NCBI GenBank assembly: GCA_023333565.1
Contig: JAJKFH010000115.1
Span: 2,108,001 to 2,172,000, forward strand
DNA from: Puffinus mauretanicus
Lineage: Eukaryota; Chordata; Aves; Procellariiformes; Procellariidae
Length of the DNA: 64,000 nt
Reading direction: 5' to 3'
The notes under the pieces: generated by a model
What the model was told of the DNA's origin: nothing
Seen by the model: only the letters and a program-made list of their open reading frames with translations
The model's database searches: none
Position numbers and translations under genes: made by a program
In this document: piece by piece, positions 25,901-38,635 of the stretch
Layout: each line of letters begins with the position of its first letter
How positions within the stretch are numbered: position 1 is the first letter of the stretch

Positions 25901-26580
25901 ATACAGAGCAAGAGAAAAAACATGTAATCCTGTCCTCACAGGCAAATGACACCTGGGGACCCCTTCTGACAGTAGGAGGGTGACGCCTACGCACAAGAGG
26001 GAAGCAGCCCTGAGTTCCCCAGGGGAATCTGTTCTGAAGGTTTTGGTCTGAAAAATATGGTATGGGAAGTATAGGGAAGCACAGACTAATGGTACTGGTT
26101 TGCAAATAGCAAGTGTCACAACCTCTCTGCTTTGTCTTAAGTCTGTATATCTGAGGGGAAGAACAAGTGAAAGCAACATTGCCACAGAGAAAAATGAATA
26201 TTTAGGAGCCCTGTAGTCTTAAGGGATAGACACCTTTCACAGGATGGTTTTTACATATCCGAAGATTTCTGTGCCTGTTGCCTGTTGCTGTGTTGTATAT
26301 CTCAAAGAGAGTGATTTTCCTCTTCAAAGAGAAAATTTCAGGAGTATTTATATAGTCTAGTCTTCATTCAGTTCTTAAAATATTAACTGCTAACTCATGA
26401 ACAGCAAATTGGCAAAACTCAACACTCCTGGAAGAAAATGTATTTTCATTGTGAATTTTAAAAGTACTTAAATTATTAAAGAGGTGTAATCCTTAAGTCA
26501 TTATGTCATTTCAAACTCTATTCCTGCCTTGCCTGTGTTCTCACAAGGGGAATCCTCAGCATCTTCCTGAGAAACCTAAC

Positions 26581-27366
26581 TGTGGGATGTTGACCTTGGC
26601 TGGCTGCCAGCCACCCACCCAGCCACTCTCTCACACTCCTCAACTGAACAGAAGAACAAAAGAAGATGGAAAAGCTCATGGGTTGAGTTAAAAACTGGGA
26701 CACTTACCAATTATTGCCACAGGCAAAACAGACTCAATGTGGGGAAAATTAATTTGATTTATTGCCAAATAAAGTAGAGTCAGATGGTGAGAAAAAAAGA
26801 CAAAAACTAAAACACCTTCCTTCCATTCCTCTTTTTTTCCCAGGCTCACCTTCACCCCTTCACTCCCGACTCCTCTACCGCCTCCCGCCCAGGAGCGCAG
26901 GGGGATGGGGACTGGGGGCTTCGGTCAGTCCATAACAGCCCCTCCCTGCCGCTCCTTCCTCCTCACGCGTTTCCCTGCTCCAGGCTGGGGCCTTCCCACG
27001 GGCTGCAGGGAAACCCCTGCCCCACCGGGGTCTCTCCCGGGGCCGCAGGGGCGTCTCTGCTGGGGCGCCCGGAGCCCCTCCTCCCCTCCTCCTGCTCTCC
27101 CCGCGGGGCTCGCAGGGCTGGTTCTCACACGGGTCCCTCAGCCCTGGCTGCCGGGCAGCGTTTTGCCCTTCCTTACCCGGGCTCTCCCCGAGGCGCCCGC
27201 CCGCGGCTGAGGGGCTCAGCTGTGCCCTGCGCTGGGGCCGTTGGAGCCGGCTGGAACCGGCTGTGTCCGGCCCGGGGCAGCCCCGGCCGCGCCTCGCAGG
27301 GGCCGCGCTGCAGCCCCCCCTGCTCCTGCCGCTGCTGCCGGCACCCGGGCACCTGCAGCCGGTACA
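26581..27366 (-). mobile_element. CpG-rich ERV LTR, copy A
   Basis: This runs from TGTGGGATGTTGACCTTGGC on the plus strand to CGGTACA, so on the minus strand it starts TGTACCGG and ends in CACA. The right half (about 26930-27360) is strongly GC- and CpG-rich and U3-like. The left part holds AATAAA on the minus strand (plus 26758-26763) and the R-U5-like module shared with 50164 and 58089. A close relative lies at 58089-58853. Positions 26957-27306 are identical by eye to 58452-58801, while the rest differs roughly every 7-10 bases with indels. I found no convincing TSD. Large open frames here (such as 26875-27510) follow from high GC and recur in both copies. Confidence 0.85.
26758..26763 (-). 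terminator. AATAAA poly(A) signal of LTR copy A
   Basis: Minus-strand GGCAATAAATC. The equivalent place in the 58089 copy reads AATAGA and in the 50164 copy AATAAA (plus 50343-50348). Confidence 0.5.
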
Positions 27367-30300
27367 GATACAAAAGCAAGAAATAAGGACACATTTATTA
27401 TTCTGCTTTGCCGGAGGCAGGCACCTTGGGAGATAGGTAGAGGAAGACTCCTGTATCCAGATACGCAGAAGAAGCAACATCTTAGACGTATTGATAAAAT
27501 CTGTAAACAAACTCGCTGCATTCAGAATTACAAAGATGTAGTCATTCCTCCTTTCTTTTATAGGTAATAATTTGTATTATTTATTGCTATTATTTCATTA
27601 TATTGCAGTATTTTAACTGTAAAATAACAAAGGCAATGAAGATGCCACATGAAAGAGGAGATCAATAAAACAGACTCATCAAAAAAACTGTAAATAAAAC
27701 AATGTTGTGGGGAAAATATCCCTGCTTGAAAAAGAAACTGATACAACCATCAACAAAAACAATAGATATATTAGGACGAACTATACTACCGCCTGCAATC
27801 AACATGTAAACACAATTTCTGTGCCCAATCAGAAATAACGTGTTGAGCAGAATGCTTATGAACCCACATGATAGGCACAGCATGCATAGAGCTGTCCACT
27901 TCCATTACAGGGGCATTATACAATGGCAGCAGGCTGCACGCAGGATCCACGTTTGTCTCTTAAATCCTGAAACGTATGTGTATAAATTCAAACTGAAATT
28001 GCAAGAAGTCAGACTCTGATATTCAAACACCATTAGTGGCAGTTGCCTTAAAAGTCATTTTATCATCTTAGAAGCCATGTGATTCTAATACAGTAATATA
28101 GTTTTGGGTTTTCTTCTGCTTTTTTTTAGTTCTTTCCTCTGATGGTTTCTCATTCTCGGCATTCAGTGCACATAGAGGTCAAACTTTGCTCTGTAGACAT
28201 GAGGCCTAAAAGCTTTCATTAAGAATTAAAGAAAAAACAAAGTAAAAAAAAATGTTAAGATTATTCCACATCACAGTACTTGGGAATTTAAGATAAACAT
28301 ATAACGTCAGGAAGCTTCTAGAAAAATTGTGAGAGCTGAAGACGCTGGAAGCTTAGTAGCTTTGAACTGACTCAAATAATACACTTACTAAAGGTGGAAA
28401 AGAAAAACAACCAACTCCGAATTTCCTTCTGAGCAGGTATTTTCTTTCCGTCAATTTTAGCATAAGATCTAAAACATTGTGTCATATCAGCGATACCCAC
28501 TTCACCTTCTATTTTCACAAAGCTTTTTGCTCAGGCTTCAGCTGGTGTTACATATGAGACACACAAAACTATTTTTTATCTGCCTGGCAGTGACAAGAGA
28601 CCATTCAACCTAAGATGTCCAGAGCAGAAATTACAGAGTAGAAAACAAATAGAGGTTTTAGAATATTGTGTTTTCTCTGGGAACTAAAGAAAACCTACCT
28701 AAAACTGAAGGTTACCTGCACATTTTTGTAAACTCACTTCACTCAGACAATTTAATCACCTGATGAGCATTTGCCAACCCAAGAAAACACATTTGATATT
28801 CCTTTCCTGATGTCTTTGGCAGTACAATCCCATTTTCCCTTACACTAAGACAGTCTGTTGCTCTCTGGGATGTTAGGGTCTCCTTCAGTTCTGCTTTCAT
28901 TCCACTCTGGTTTCTGATGTGTTTGCAATTTTACTGTTGTGCAAATGTTATTTTGAAATTCTCTCAAGAAGAAAGTGCAGCATGTGAAGCCTGTAACAAT
29001 ACCATGGCACTGTAACCTTATAATTCCCATATCCATACCTAAGTAGTTCCCTCGAACAAAATAAAGGATTATAAAGCAACAAAACCACGAGAAGGATTTC
29101 TTCATTAAAAATCCTATGTTAAATTTTTATTGAAAGAGAGTTTGAGAAAGAGAGGAATATAAGCTTCTGCTTTCAAAGAAAAGACAAACAGCTATGTGTT
29201 TCTCATTCCAAAGGGTTCCATTAAATGAAAGCTACAAACTTTTGACTCAGGAATAAGAAAGTTACACACACATTGCTGTGTTCTCAATAACAGAATTAAT
29301 TATAGCAGAGCTTAAATGTTCTAGTAACATTGGACTGGCAACTTAATATTTATAAAATATAATGAACAGGCAAAAGTTTATATATATAGCATAGCTATAA
29401 ATATAAATAACGCTTCGTGCAACAATGCTAGAAATATTTTCTTTTTTGGAGAGTTATCTAGACACCTGTTTAACAAATACTTTTAGAGAACATATATAGG
29501 AAACAAATTTGACCATCTAGTGTAACTTTCATACCTTTTTCTAACAGATTCTATCTTATACCTGTTTTTTGGCTAAAGCAGAGCACAATATTTAACATAA
29601 ATATATGAAAATACTGAAGAAATACTTCTGGGAATAATGGGAGAAACAGGTGTATTTTGGAGAGCATCTTCATTGCCAGCTGTCACAGGCCAATTAATGT
29701 GTTTTTTATGTAAATTAATGTTCTTGTACCCATTAGGTCACAGCTGTTCAACAGATACTCAACTTCCATGCTCCTGAGGTGAAAAAGTAGCTGAGTGTGG
29801 CCAGATAGTTTCTCTGAATTTTTACTGCAGCTGCTTTGGTATCATTGCATGGGGTTACCTGATTTTTTTGACTGACGTATGAACGTAAGCGATTGACCAT
29901 AGATCCCAGAGACTAGTCCTCCTCCCTGCTACAATTTATAGAAAAAAAAAAGAAAGTCATAACAGGAGGATTGTGAGCAGAAATTTCAAATCACAATGTT
30001 TTGCTTTGGATAACAAGAAGATTTAGGCAGTGAAATCAATAGACTACATCCAATAAAATACAAATTCTGTATCCACGATTATTTCTATTTTTAGCCCTAG
30101 ATCTCTGAACTCTGGTAATTGGTAATTTTAGCTGCTATGTCACAAGAACATAACAGAACAGAGCGGCATGTTCAACCTGTCAAGGCTGCAGAATTTCAGT
30201 GTAGCACAAAGAAGTGGGGAGGGTCTAGCAATTAGAGCTAGAAAGGTTCTCACTTTTTAAGAGAGAGTGCCTTTACTGGGTATAAAACCCCATACAGTCA

Positions 30301-32552
30301 ACCTGGTAGCCTGTGAATGTATGCAGGACACATTCACTGGGCTGCCTGGCTTGGAGGCAGAGTTCAGCCGTGACCCTGTCTTTCCTCACGTCTCCCTTAC
30401 TGACAGTAAGAGGCTAAATACTCTCGGTGACATTGGCCTGGCAGCTCCGCTGTTTGGACGCAGAAGATGGCCACATGATCAAGGCACGCTTCTAGGAGTA
30501 GGATCTTAGTTACAACTGGTCTGGTTTCAAAAATCATACATACACTTCAAATTGTGCATTTTACTTCCATTAGGTGGTTAATCACCTACACTGGACTGTG
30601 ACCTAAAATATTTCTTAAACCTATAGTGGTTTTGGGTATTGGTTATTTTTACTGTGATTAATCCTATAATATGAGTAAAGGATCAAGGCCCTACTGCACT
30701 AGCACTATGAAGAAGAAAAAAAAAGTGTTTCCTTTATTTCGCTATTTCCCTAATAAACTTTTTTTTTTATTAACAACAATGACTATACTATGTGATCAAA
30801 ATTTACGCTGCAGCACCCTGAGAGAAAAGGGTTTTAAAATATTTGGAATACTTTAACTCATTCAGAAAGCAAAAACATAAAATCGGAGCTACCTTGATGA
30901 ATAACAAGTAAACTCACCTGCTTGTGTATAACAAACAGGCAAACTCTGTTTGACTACATATGTTCCTGAATTACATCACTGATTAAAACAATTACAGAAG
31001 CTTAGACAGATTTTTGCTGTCTCATCCTGGGATTACACACATCGCTTTTTTCCTCCTTCTATCATAGTAGCCTCTAGAAACTAATGTATATGGACCTGTG
31101 CTACCTCTAACACTACATTACGCTTTATTATCATCTGCAACACTGATCTGTGCTTGTCCAAGAACTAAAATCTTCCTTTTAACCCAAAAATTTGAAAGGC
31201 ATGCTCCTCTTGAGGCATTGCCATGCTGGATGCGTTATTACCTCTTGTTCCAGTATAAGGAACTCTAAACTTAATTCATTTTTCCACTTTTTTAAGAACA
31301 GAACTAAACGATGCTGTAGAATCAAGAAGTTACAGTTCATATTTGTAAACATTTGTGCTATAACCATGCATGTTTCATGATTTCAACCAGGTGGCTGTTT
31401 TCCACAATACCTGAATTTCTGCAGGGTAAAAGACTGTGGTTTGGAGAGGCAAGGCACTACGTCACTTTGCTGTTCTGTGAGGGCAAGGAAGAGCAGCTCT
31501 TCTACCTGCCAACTTGCCTTCATAGTAAAATCCCTCTGGGAAAGAGGTTAGCAGGGGACATCCCCTAGGGCCACAGGAGGCGTGCACTTAATTCAGTGGC
31601 AGGCATTCATCCGCTGAGAATAGGCACAAGGGGGTAGTGAAAAAAGCAAGATCTAGCAAACTTGCAGCTCCCTTGGGCAGGCATGTCAGAGAGCTTTTCA
31701 CCTCCCTTTGATCCTTTTCCTGTAGAATGCCCCATGTTTGTCTTTGAGTTTATTTCCTAGGATCCAAATCAAACAGTTACTTTTATCTACCCCTGTCTCG
31801 TAAAGTTTACTACCATTAGTAGTACCATTTGTAGTGATCCACATTGCTTCCAATCAACTACCTGATAACTCCAAAAAATGAATGGGGTGCTACAATAAAA
31901 CAAGAACTTTTCCAAAGTTAGAAAATAGTGACAGTAGTTCTCCTACTATTGGACCCTCACTAATGGGTCCAAATGTTGTTAAAATTACCTTCATATATCA
32001 GGGCTACTGTAGCATTTATTTCAGCCAACTTAAACACCCTGAAACTTCTGAAAGGAACTTTCTATTTCTAGCGTTTTAATATCATTTTATTCTCAGAATA
32101 AAGAAAATATTATGGTCAAAAATTACCATAGTAATTAGGTACAAAAGTATCTAAGACCTTTAGGAGTCTGAATTTCCACTGACTTCGGGGAACGGATGTA
32201 GATACTTTTGAAAACACTGACCAAAATTATTTTTCCAAAGACACACAGGATGTCAGTCACAGAACTAGGGTCTCTGGAGTGTCGTCACAGTCTCTCAACA
32301 ATAAGACCATCACTACTGGAACAATCATAATTGCAAACAGATTACATTTCAATTAACTGAAAAAAAAGATTTTGCAAAGGAAATGAATTGTAACTAAGTC
32401 TACAACATTTTTCTCCTACAAACAATCAGTTGAGGAAAATTCACATGTTTGTATAGAATTAGAAGGAGAATCTTCCCTTTAAAGAGAGCATACTATCATT
32501 GCCAGCTATGCACTTTGGCCAAAACTGTCGAAGGATTTGAATAAAGTAACAG

Positions 32553-32573
32553 AATAAATAAATAAATAAATTA
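32553..32573. repeat. (AATA)n microsatellite
   Basis: About five AATA units. Confidence 0.85.
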
Positions 32574-34573
32574 TATTCTATACCTTATCAGCAGGCTACT
32601 GTTTTTTCAGGTGTATGAAAGCATTGAAGTACCCATGCTAAGGGAAGCATTCTACCTTTCTATAACATTTTTCAATGTTCTTATCTCATCAGATGGGTTT
32701 CTAAAGAGCAATCTGGATTATGGATGCAGACATAATGTTGGGTTAAGCAAGTGTAGTGCAACATTTGGAAGGATAAGTAAAAAACAAAAAAAAATTAATG
32801 TTTCCTGTAAATTACCTTACTGTGTACAGGAGAAAGACAGTAATAATTAGCAATTATCTATGCATATATACTTTTCTGTAGGTTTAGGAGAAGGCACACT
32901 GAAGCATGAGAAAATTTGCACAAATAAATACAGTTTATAAGTTATTAAGAAATCAAGCAAAAGCTTTCAAATTGTCTAGTTTTCCCTACAATGCCATTAA
33001 AACACATCTCCTAACTTGTGGCTTTCTAAATTCATTCTGAACCATTGCCTTTAAAGGTATGCAGAAGAAACAATTCCCTTGATTTCTGGAGTATGACTCA
33101 CATAAACAAAAAATGTGTTCAAATCAGACTTTTTCTGCAGGCTTGAGTACTTCCATGGTTGCAGTGACAGGACTGATGGCTTCTACCCTTGATCTTCTGA
33201 CTTTTTAAAAGCATCCTCTCTACTTTTGGTGAACTACCATTCTAAGTTTGTCAACAGAATCCACCCAACTATTTCCCAGCTAAATGAAATCCTGATTGCT
33301 CCATGAAGATTTTCGAGCAAGAACTGCCAGCATATTTCATACTGGTTCCATCAAAGTATCCCTAGAGAAAGCTCTCTGTTTCTCTCTTTCTCTTTTGCCA
33401 TATAGTCCACTTCCCGAAGACCTCTGATTTTCCAGTATACATATTATCTCCTTTTCCATACAAATCTGCCTTTTAAGTCCATAGAGAGACAGTACTGGCA
33501 TCATCATAAGCCAGCCAGCACAATGATTAAAGTACCACTGCTCAGATTGGACCTTCTTTATATACTGCTTGGGATAATTATTAACATTGTAAAATATCTA
33601 GCTACCTCTAGATACTAGTGTAGTAAAAGATTTGTGCAGCCTCTATTGTCCAAGTATGTCAGTGTCTTGATTTACCTTGAACTCACTAAGTTAAGCAAAA
33701 TCCTCCTTTTCTTTTGTTCAGACTTGTGCTGTTTCGTGCCAAAAATTTGAATGTGGCTTTTATTACACAACAATAAAATGTTTCCTCCCAGGAAGAACTG
33801 GTAAAAGCCCCTTCAAATTCGGTGAACCTCTCCTATAAACTATGGCTTAGATAGTTGTTTTTGTTTCTTTAAATGTACTCAAATGATTTTTTGCCATTAG
33901 CATCTTTAATGATATAAAAATCTAATTGCACCCTAATTAAATGTAGCTACTTTATAGATTATGATATACTCTTTATTATTGTAGCAATTTAAAATTACCT
34001 TTGCTTTAAATTTACTTTCTATTAAGAATATTATCATTAACTATAACCTTGTACCATTATTTGAATTCTTCTGGGCAGAAAACAAAAAGAAAGCTGAAAA
34101 GCAGGGAAAGAAAAAAAGAGAAGTGGGGCAAGCAGAGGGGATGGAAACATAAAAAAACCCAGCTACTCTCTTTAAAACCTTTTATCTCTAGTTTCCATCA
34201 TATTGTCTCAATGCCAGTAACACTTGTCATGAATCAGTTAAGTGTAAGGTGCACAAACCAAATAAATCTGTTAAATAAATACTGAGCAATGAAAATAGCA
34301 ATGGGCAAGCATTGAGAAGTGGAAAGTACAGCCATGGATTTTGTCCATAATAATTTCCTGGAGACATCCAACATGTACTGGAACGTTATCTTTCTAAGCA
34401 GTCCTTCAGACTGCAGGTCCTGAAAAAAAGAAAGTATTTCCCAACCTTCCAGAAATAAAAGCTGTAGTAATGAAATGACTCTGTGTGCCATGTTCTACCT
34501 TCTTAAATACTATGGGAGTAACCACTGTAACTTTCAAGGGCAAAACTGATAACTTCAGCTGTACATAAAATAT

Positions 34574-34598
34574 TGTCAACAAATACTTCTTGTTGACA
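34574..34598. repeat. 9-bp inverted repeat, 7-nt loop
   Basis: TGTCAACAA (34574-34582) and TTGTTGACA (34590-34598) are perfect reverse complements. No U-run or other context gives it a function. Confidence 0.5.
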
Positions 34599-37500
34599 AG
34601 AATGATTCATCACACAAGAAACAGGCTTATAAGCAGACCTTTCTCACTTTGAAGACTAGACAAACATATGTGGTAATGTGGGTCAACCATAACATTGTTT
34701 AGTTTTGGAGGTGTTTTTTTTTTAAATACACACACCCCCACAGAGTTACTTGGCTGGCTCAGAGAGCCTTTCAAAGTAATAATGTTTTGGCAAGTTTCTT
34801 GACTGATGTGTCTTCAAAATTCTCCAGAGCAGAAGGCAGTGTTGTCTTAAAGACAAAATATGCTTCAGTGGGATTTCAACTGCCCAAAGAAATGAGCGTG
34901 TGATTCTTTGTTTCATCTGGACACACAGTAAAGTTTAGTAATATAGATGTTCAGATGGAGCTTCCTGGGTAAATGTTAAGGCAGGGAACTGTAAAATGCC
35001 CTTAGACCTAACAACAAATATCAGTGCTGGTTGATGGCAGAATTCAGTCATGGCCCTGATGAACTTTACTGGTGATGTATTTTACAGTCTAGACAAGTGT
35101 CTCAAACTTTTAAAGGCAGAGCCCAACCTCTGGAGGGGAGTTACATCAATCATGTCATCATTCTATCTCTGTAAAGACCTATCCCTCTGCATTTATCCCT
35201 TCTGCGTTCATCTTCCCTTAACACTACATTTTTCCAGCCAATGCTTGTATAGGATACTTCCTTCTTTCATACTTCAATGAATTGGTGAATATTAATAGTG
35301 ACATTTTCAGTATTACCCATTCACATCCAAATTAGTGCCTGTTAACTAAGCAGGGAGGTTCACACAGCAGCCCCTCACACAACGAAATTAGATAAGATGG
35401 TGCTTTCTGGCCTTAAAAAAATCAATATTGTATTATTAGTTCAGTTATTTATATTATATTCACATTCCAGCAGCTGGTTTTGTTGAGGGAAACGGGAGAC
35501 TAATTAAAAGCTGAGAAAAAATATTTGTAGAACTCATAATTTTCATATGAACATTTTTAAAGCATTTGTGCTAAATTGAAAAGCCAAACTATGGCAGTGA
35601 GCAAGGCAAATCAGCAGCTTTGAATTGTAGTGCTTTGCAAAACTATCAGGGATGATTTGTAGGGGCAACTGAGATAAAAACTGCTTTGGCAGAACACCAT
35701 GTCCACCAAATTGGCATAAATGCGTGAACTTTGCTGGCTGCTTCTGGCCTTGGAGTCTTAAGGCCTCTTAACTCCTGTTGGTTTTTCTTGTTTATTCCTG
35801 CTAATAGGTTTTTGTGATGTTTATTAAACAAATAATTCTGTTTATTCTTTTTTTTACCCCATCTGCTTTCAGTCTATTAAAAATGGAAAAAGAACGTTCT
35901 ACCAGTCTTGTTTTTATTATGGAACCAACACCAAAAACATTTATTAAGTTTTTCCCCAACTTGCATTCTTGCTCAACTCACATAAACTGCAATAAATAAG
36001 CTCTGAAAAAGAATGAACATATATTTCAGAATTTGGCTTCCAATATAGGATTATTTTGCTGAAGGTACTTCAAACTGATGTGGGTAAACTGTTAAATAAT
36101 TTTACTAAATATGAAAAAATCCATATCCTTTGAAGAAAGTAATCTTTAAAGTGGTAAAATAGTAAGTCCAGACATTGCTCTGAAACAGTCATGTTTACAT
36201 CACTGTACAAAAAGTTTGTCTTGCCAGCTCTGAAAAAAATTACCATCATCGGGTTCTTCAGTGATGCTTTGCCTTGGAATTTTATGGTTTGTAAAACATT
36301 GCTTTATATAATCACCTGCAATTATTTATTGTCTTGTAAAAGATAAGTCTTCTCTGGAAAGTTAATTCTTGCTCAAAACACATGTACTTCTTTTGTGCAT
36401 GTGGAGTTATGTGCATTTTTTTTTAAGTAAATGTGTTTTATTTCTCATCACTGCACACAGAACACAATTCACTTTCAACCTAAGGTTATATTTTATTTGG
36501 TAGATGATAGAAATTGTTTGCTAGATTCATCAGTCCTATCACATAGTTTCAGAAACAGTACAGTAGAAGATGACAGTTTTAAACACACATGGTTAAGAGC
36601 AAAGTTGGATTCACAACTAACACTGTAATGTGATGGTGTATAAAATGAAAAAAACTATAACCAGTTGAAAAATAATTTTCCATTTTAAAACAATCTTAGC
36701 TTACAAGAACATTCTAAGCTAGGTCCATCAAAACTTTCCAGTATTGGCCTGTAAGTACTTTTACAATTTTTTTTTTTTTAATTCTTGTATATTGCCCCTT
36801 CAAACTAAAAAACAAACTAAAACAAAACCACTTAAAAATATCCTGAATAATTTCTTTCATTTTTTCCTCTCTCTGTGAAAAAGGAGTTTTATTCAAACTG
36901 ATCCACTTCTAGAAATATTTTATTTTTCGGTGACCTGGTACCTTCTGACATTCTCAGATTGTAAATGCAGGGCTACAGATATTTAAACTAACATCTTCTG
37001 AATGGAAAACTGCATACGCAGATACAATAAACAGAGAAAGAATAAAACAGGAGACACTTCCTACTGAGAGCAAATTTTACTTTATCATCTTACGCTTGAA
37101 GTATGCTGGAATAATACAGGATTGAAACTGAGGGACAAATGCCAGTCAAATTAAGGTACAACAGAAAATATATATAAAATGCTTATTAATTCTAAATTAT
37201 ACACAAACCAAAAATAAAATCTGTGCCTGTGAGATCATGAAAACTGTTCCATCTCCACCAAAGCAGTAAAAACCCTTGCTTTCAAGGTAACCGACCAAGA
37301 TATGGTTCCAACCAGCATGTAATTTGGACTAAATACTTGCTCAAGCACACAGGCATAAGCTTTAGGTGGACTGCCTGGGGCAAGGTCTACAAACATAAGC
37401 AGAACTGCCTTTAGGTCAGCTCTGGCAGAGTAACTGTCATCTCAGATGAAACAGCCAGGAGAGAGGGAAGGGGGTTATTAGCTTTTCCACGTAAGGGTCC

Positions 37501-38540
37501 CAAACGCTAGATTGAACCAAGTGACAAAATAGCTATGGTCCTGTTGTCTGGTTTGTATATATCAGAGATCTGTAAAGCCAGGCTTACTTTTGCCGCACAC
37601 ACAGAAACCAGGGAGCATGGGGGAAAAAATAGAAAAAACTTTTGTTCGAGGGAGGAGGAGAATTTGGGATCAGCCAGAAGCAGCAGATGCTACTGCTGGG
37701 TAGCTGACAAATCCGTTTCTTCAAAATTCTCCCTGACTCACTTTTACCCCCTTTTGTTTCTCCATCTTTCTGATATCAGGACAACCCAATCTGCACCCTT
37801 CACATTTGTAGTAGAGACAATTCAATTTTGGTTTTAGTGCAGAGACATCTTGAGGCAGATCTGGCTACATACTGGCTTAACCCCCTCCTGGGAACAGGTG
37901 AAAAGCAGGTGAGACTGAACTTGGCTCTTTTGTGTCCTGAATAATTGATTCAGCTGGACGAAAGAACTAGATCATATACACTTGGCTTTTACAATTAGAA
38001 ATATTCTCACGCCTATCCACTGATATTAGGAAAGTTTTCATTTATTTCAGTGGGCACTGGGTTGACCCCTAACTGTACTTAGCTAAAAAGATTGTCTCTG
38101 AGTTGCATGCCTTGCCTTGGCTTGTGCCTCATATAAAATAGACCATGCAACGTCTGCTCATGAAGACTCCAGGTAGAGATTCAACAGAACGTTATGGGTT
38201 TATGTTTGTACCATCTCTGTTTTGTGAGGACCCCTCCCTCCATACAGAGAATGAAAAAGAGTTTAATTTTAAAAAGAGGAAGGCAGAAAGTGACAGAAAC
38301 ACTTCCTGTGGAGGAATCAATGTCTGAGAGTACAAGCAGTATCATAGCGTTGATAAAGAAGAAGCCATGGGAAGATGGGAAGTGAAAGAAGCCGTGGGAA
38401 AAAGGGAGATAAGAGGTGGCAGTTCACGGTTCTGAGGGCGTGACAAAGATAAGGAAATTAGCGGAAGAGTGTCGAGATGACCTTTGCTTAGGGGATGTAC
38501 TAGGGAATTCTTTGAAGTGCATACGTGGCATAATGTGAGG

Positions 38541-38547
38541 TATAAAA
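38541..38547 (+). promoter_or_regulatory. TATA box (TATAAAA) of compact LTR
   Basis: A consensus TATA box 24 bp upstream of AATAAA. This close spacing is usual in short class II LTRs, where the R region begins between the two. Confidence 0.65.
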
Positions 38548-38564
38548 AGGCGCTTGTGCTGTAT

Positions 38565-38570
38565 AATAAA
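38565..38570 (+). terminator. AATAAA poly(A) signal of compact LTR
   Basis: A canonical hexamer 59 bp before the LTR 3' end. Confidence 0.6.
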
Positions 38571-38635
38571 GGATCTTCGTCTTCGTCTTCATTCCCTCTC
38601 AGATGGAGTCCGTGCCCTTATTCGCCACAACTTTC

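Larger units (their letters stand above)
20963..26575. other. Unique AT-rich sequence, no gene recognised
   Basis: About 5.6 kb with no recognised gene or dispersed repeat. Two small tandem repeats (22694, 22877) are listed separately. Open frames up to 103 codons (25874-26185, minus) show no domain. Confidence 0.45.
27367..38300. other. Long AT-rich stretch, no gene recognised
   Basis: About 11 kb without a recognised gene or dispersed repeat. It includes an AAAT run (32553-32573), a small hairpin (34574-34598), and several non-repetitive stretches with homeodomain-type ATTA and E-box motifs (for example 29660-29770). Part of 30280-30510 is less AT-rich but not recognisable. Open frames reach 100 codons (37535-37837) without domain content. 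Confidence 0.45.
38307..38629 (+). mobile_element. Compact solo ERV LTR, ERVK-like by TSD length
   Basis: A 323-bp LTR from TGTGGAGGAATC to CTTATTCGCCACA. Flanks ACTTCC (38301-38306) and ACTTTC (38630-38635) match in 5 of 6 positions; a 6-bp duplication is usual for class II/ERVK and alpharetrovirus-like elements. In order it holds a purine-rich U3, TATAAAAAGG (38541-38550), AATAAA (38565-38570), a short CTTCGT triplication (about 38575-38592) and a U5 ending GTGCCCTTATTCGCCACA. The compact layout also fits that class. There is no retroviral interior. The TATA, poly(A) signal and termini all look intact, so the LTR could still act as a promoter. Confidence 0.93.

Noticed and set aside
26875..27567. 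Several long open frames on both strands (up to 211 codons)
   Set aside because: They lie in the CpG-rich LTR, where stops are rare. The same frames recur in copy B and show low-complexity Pro/Gly/Arg composition.
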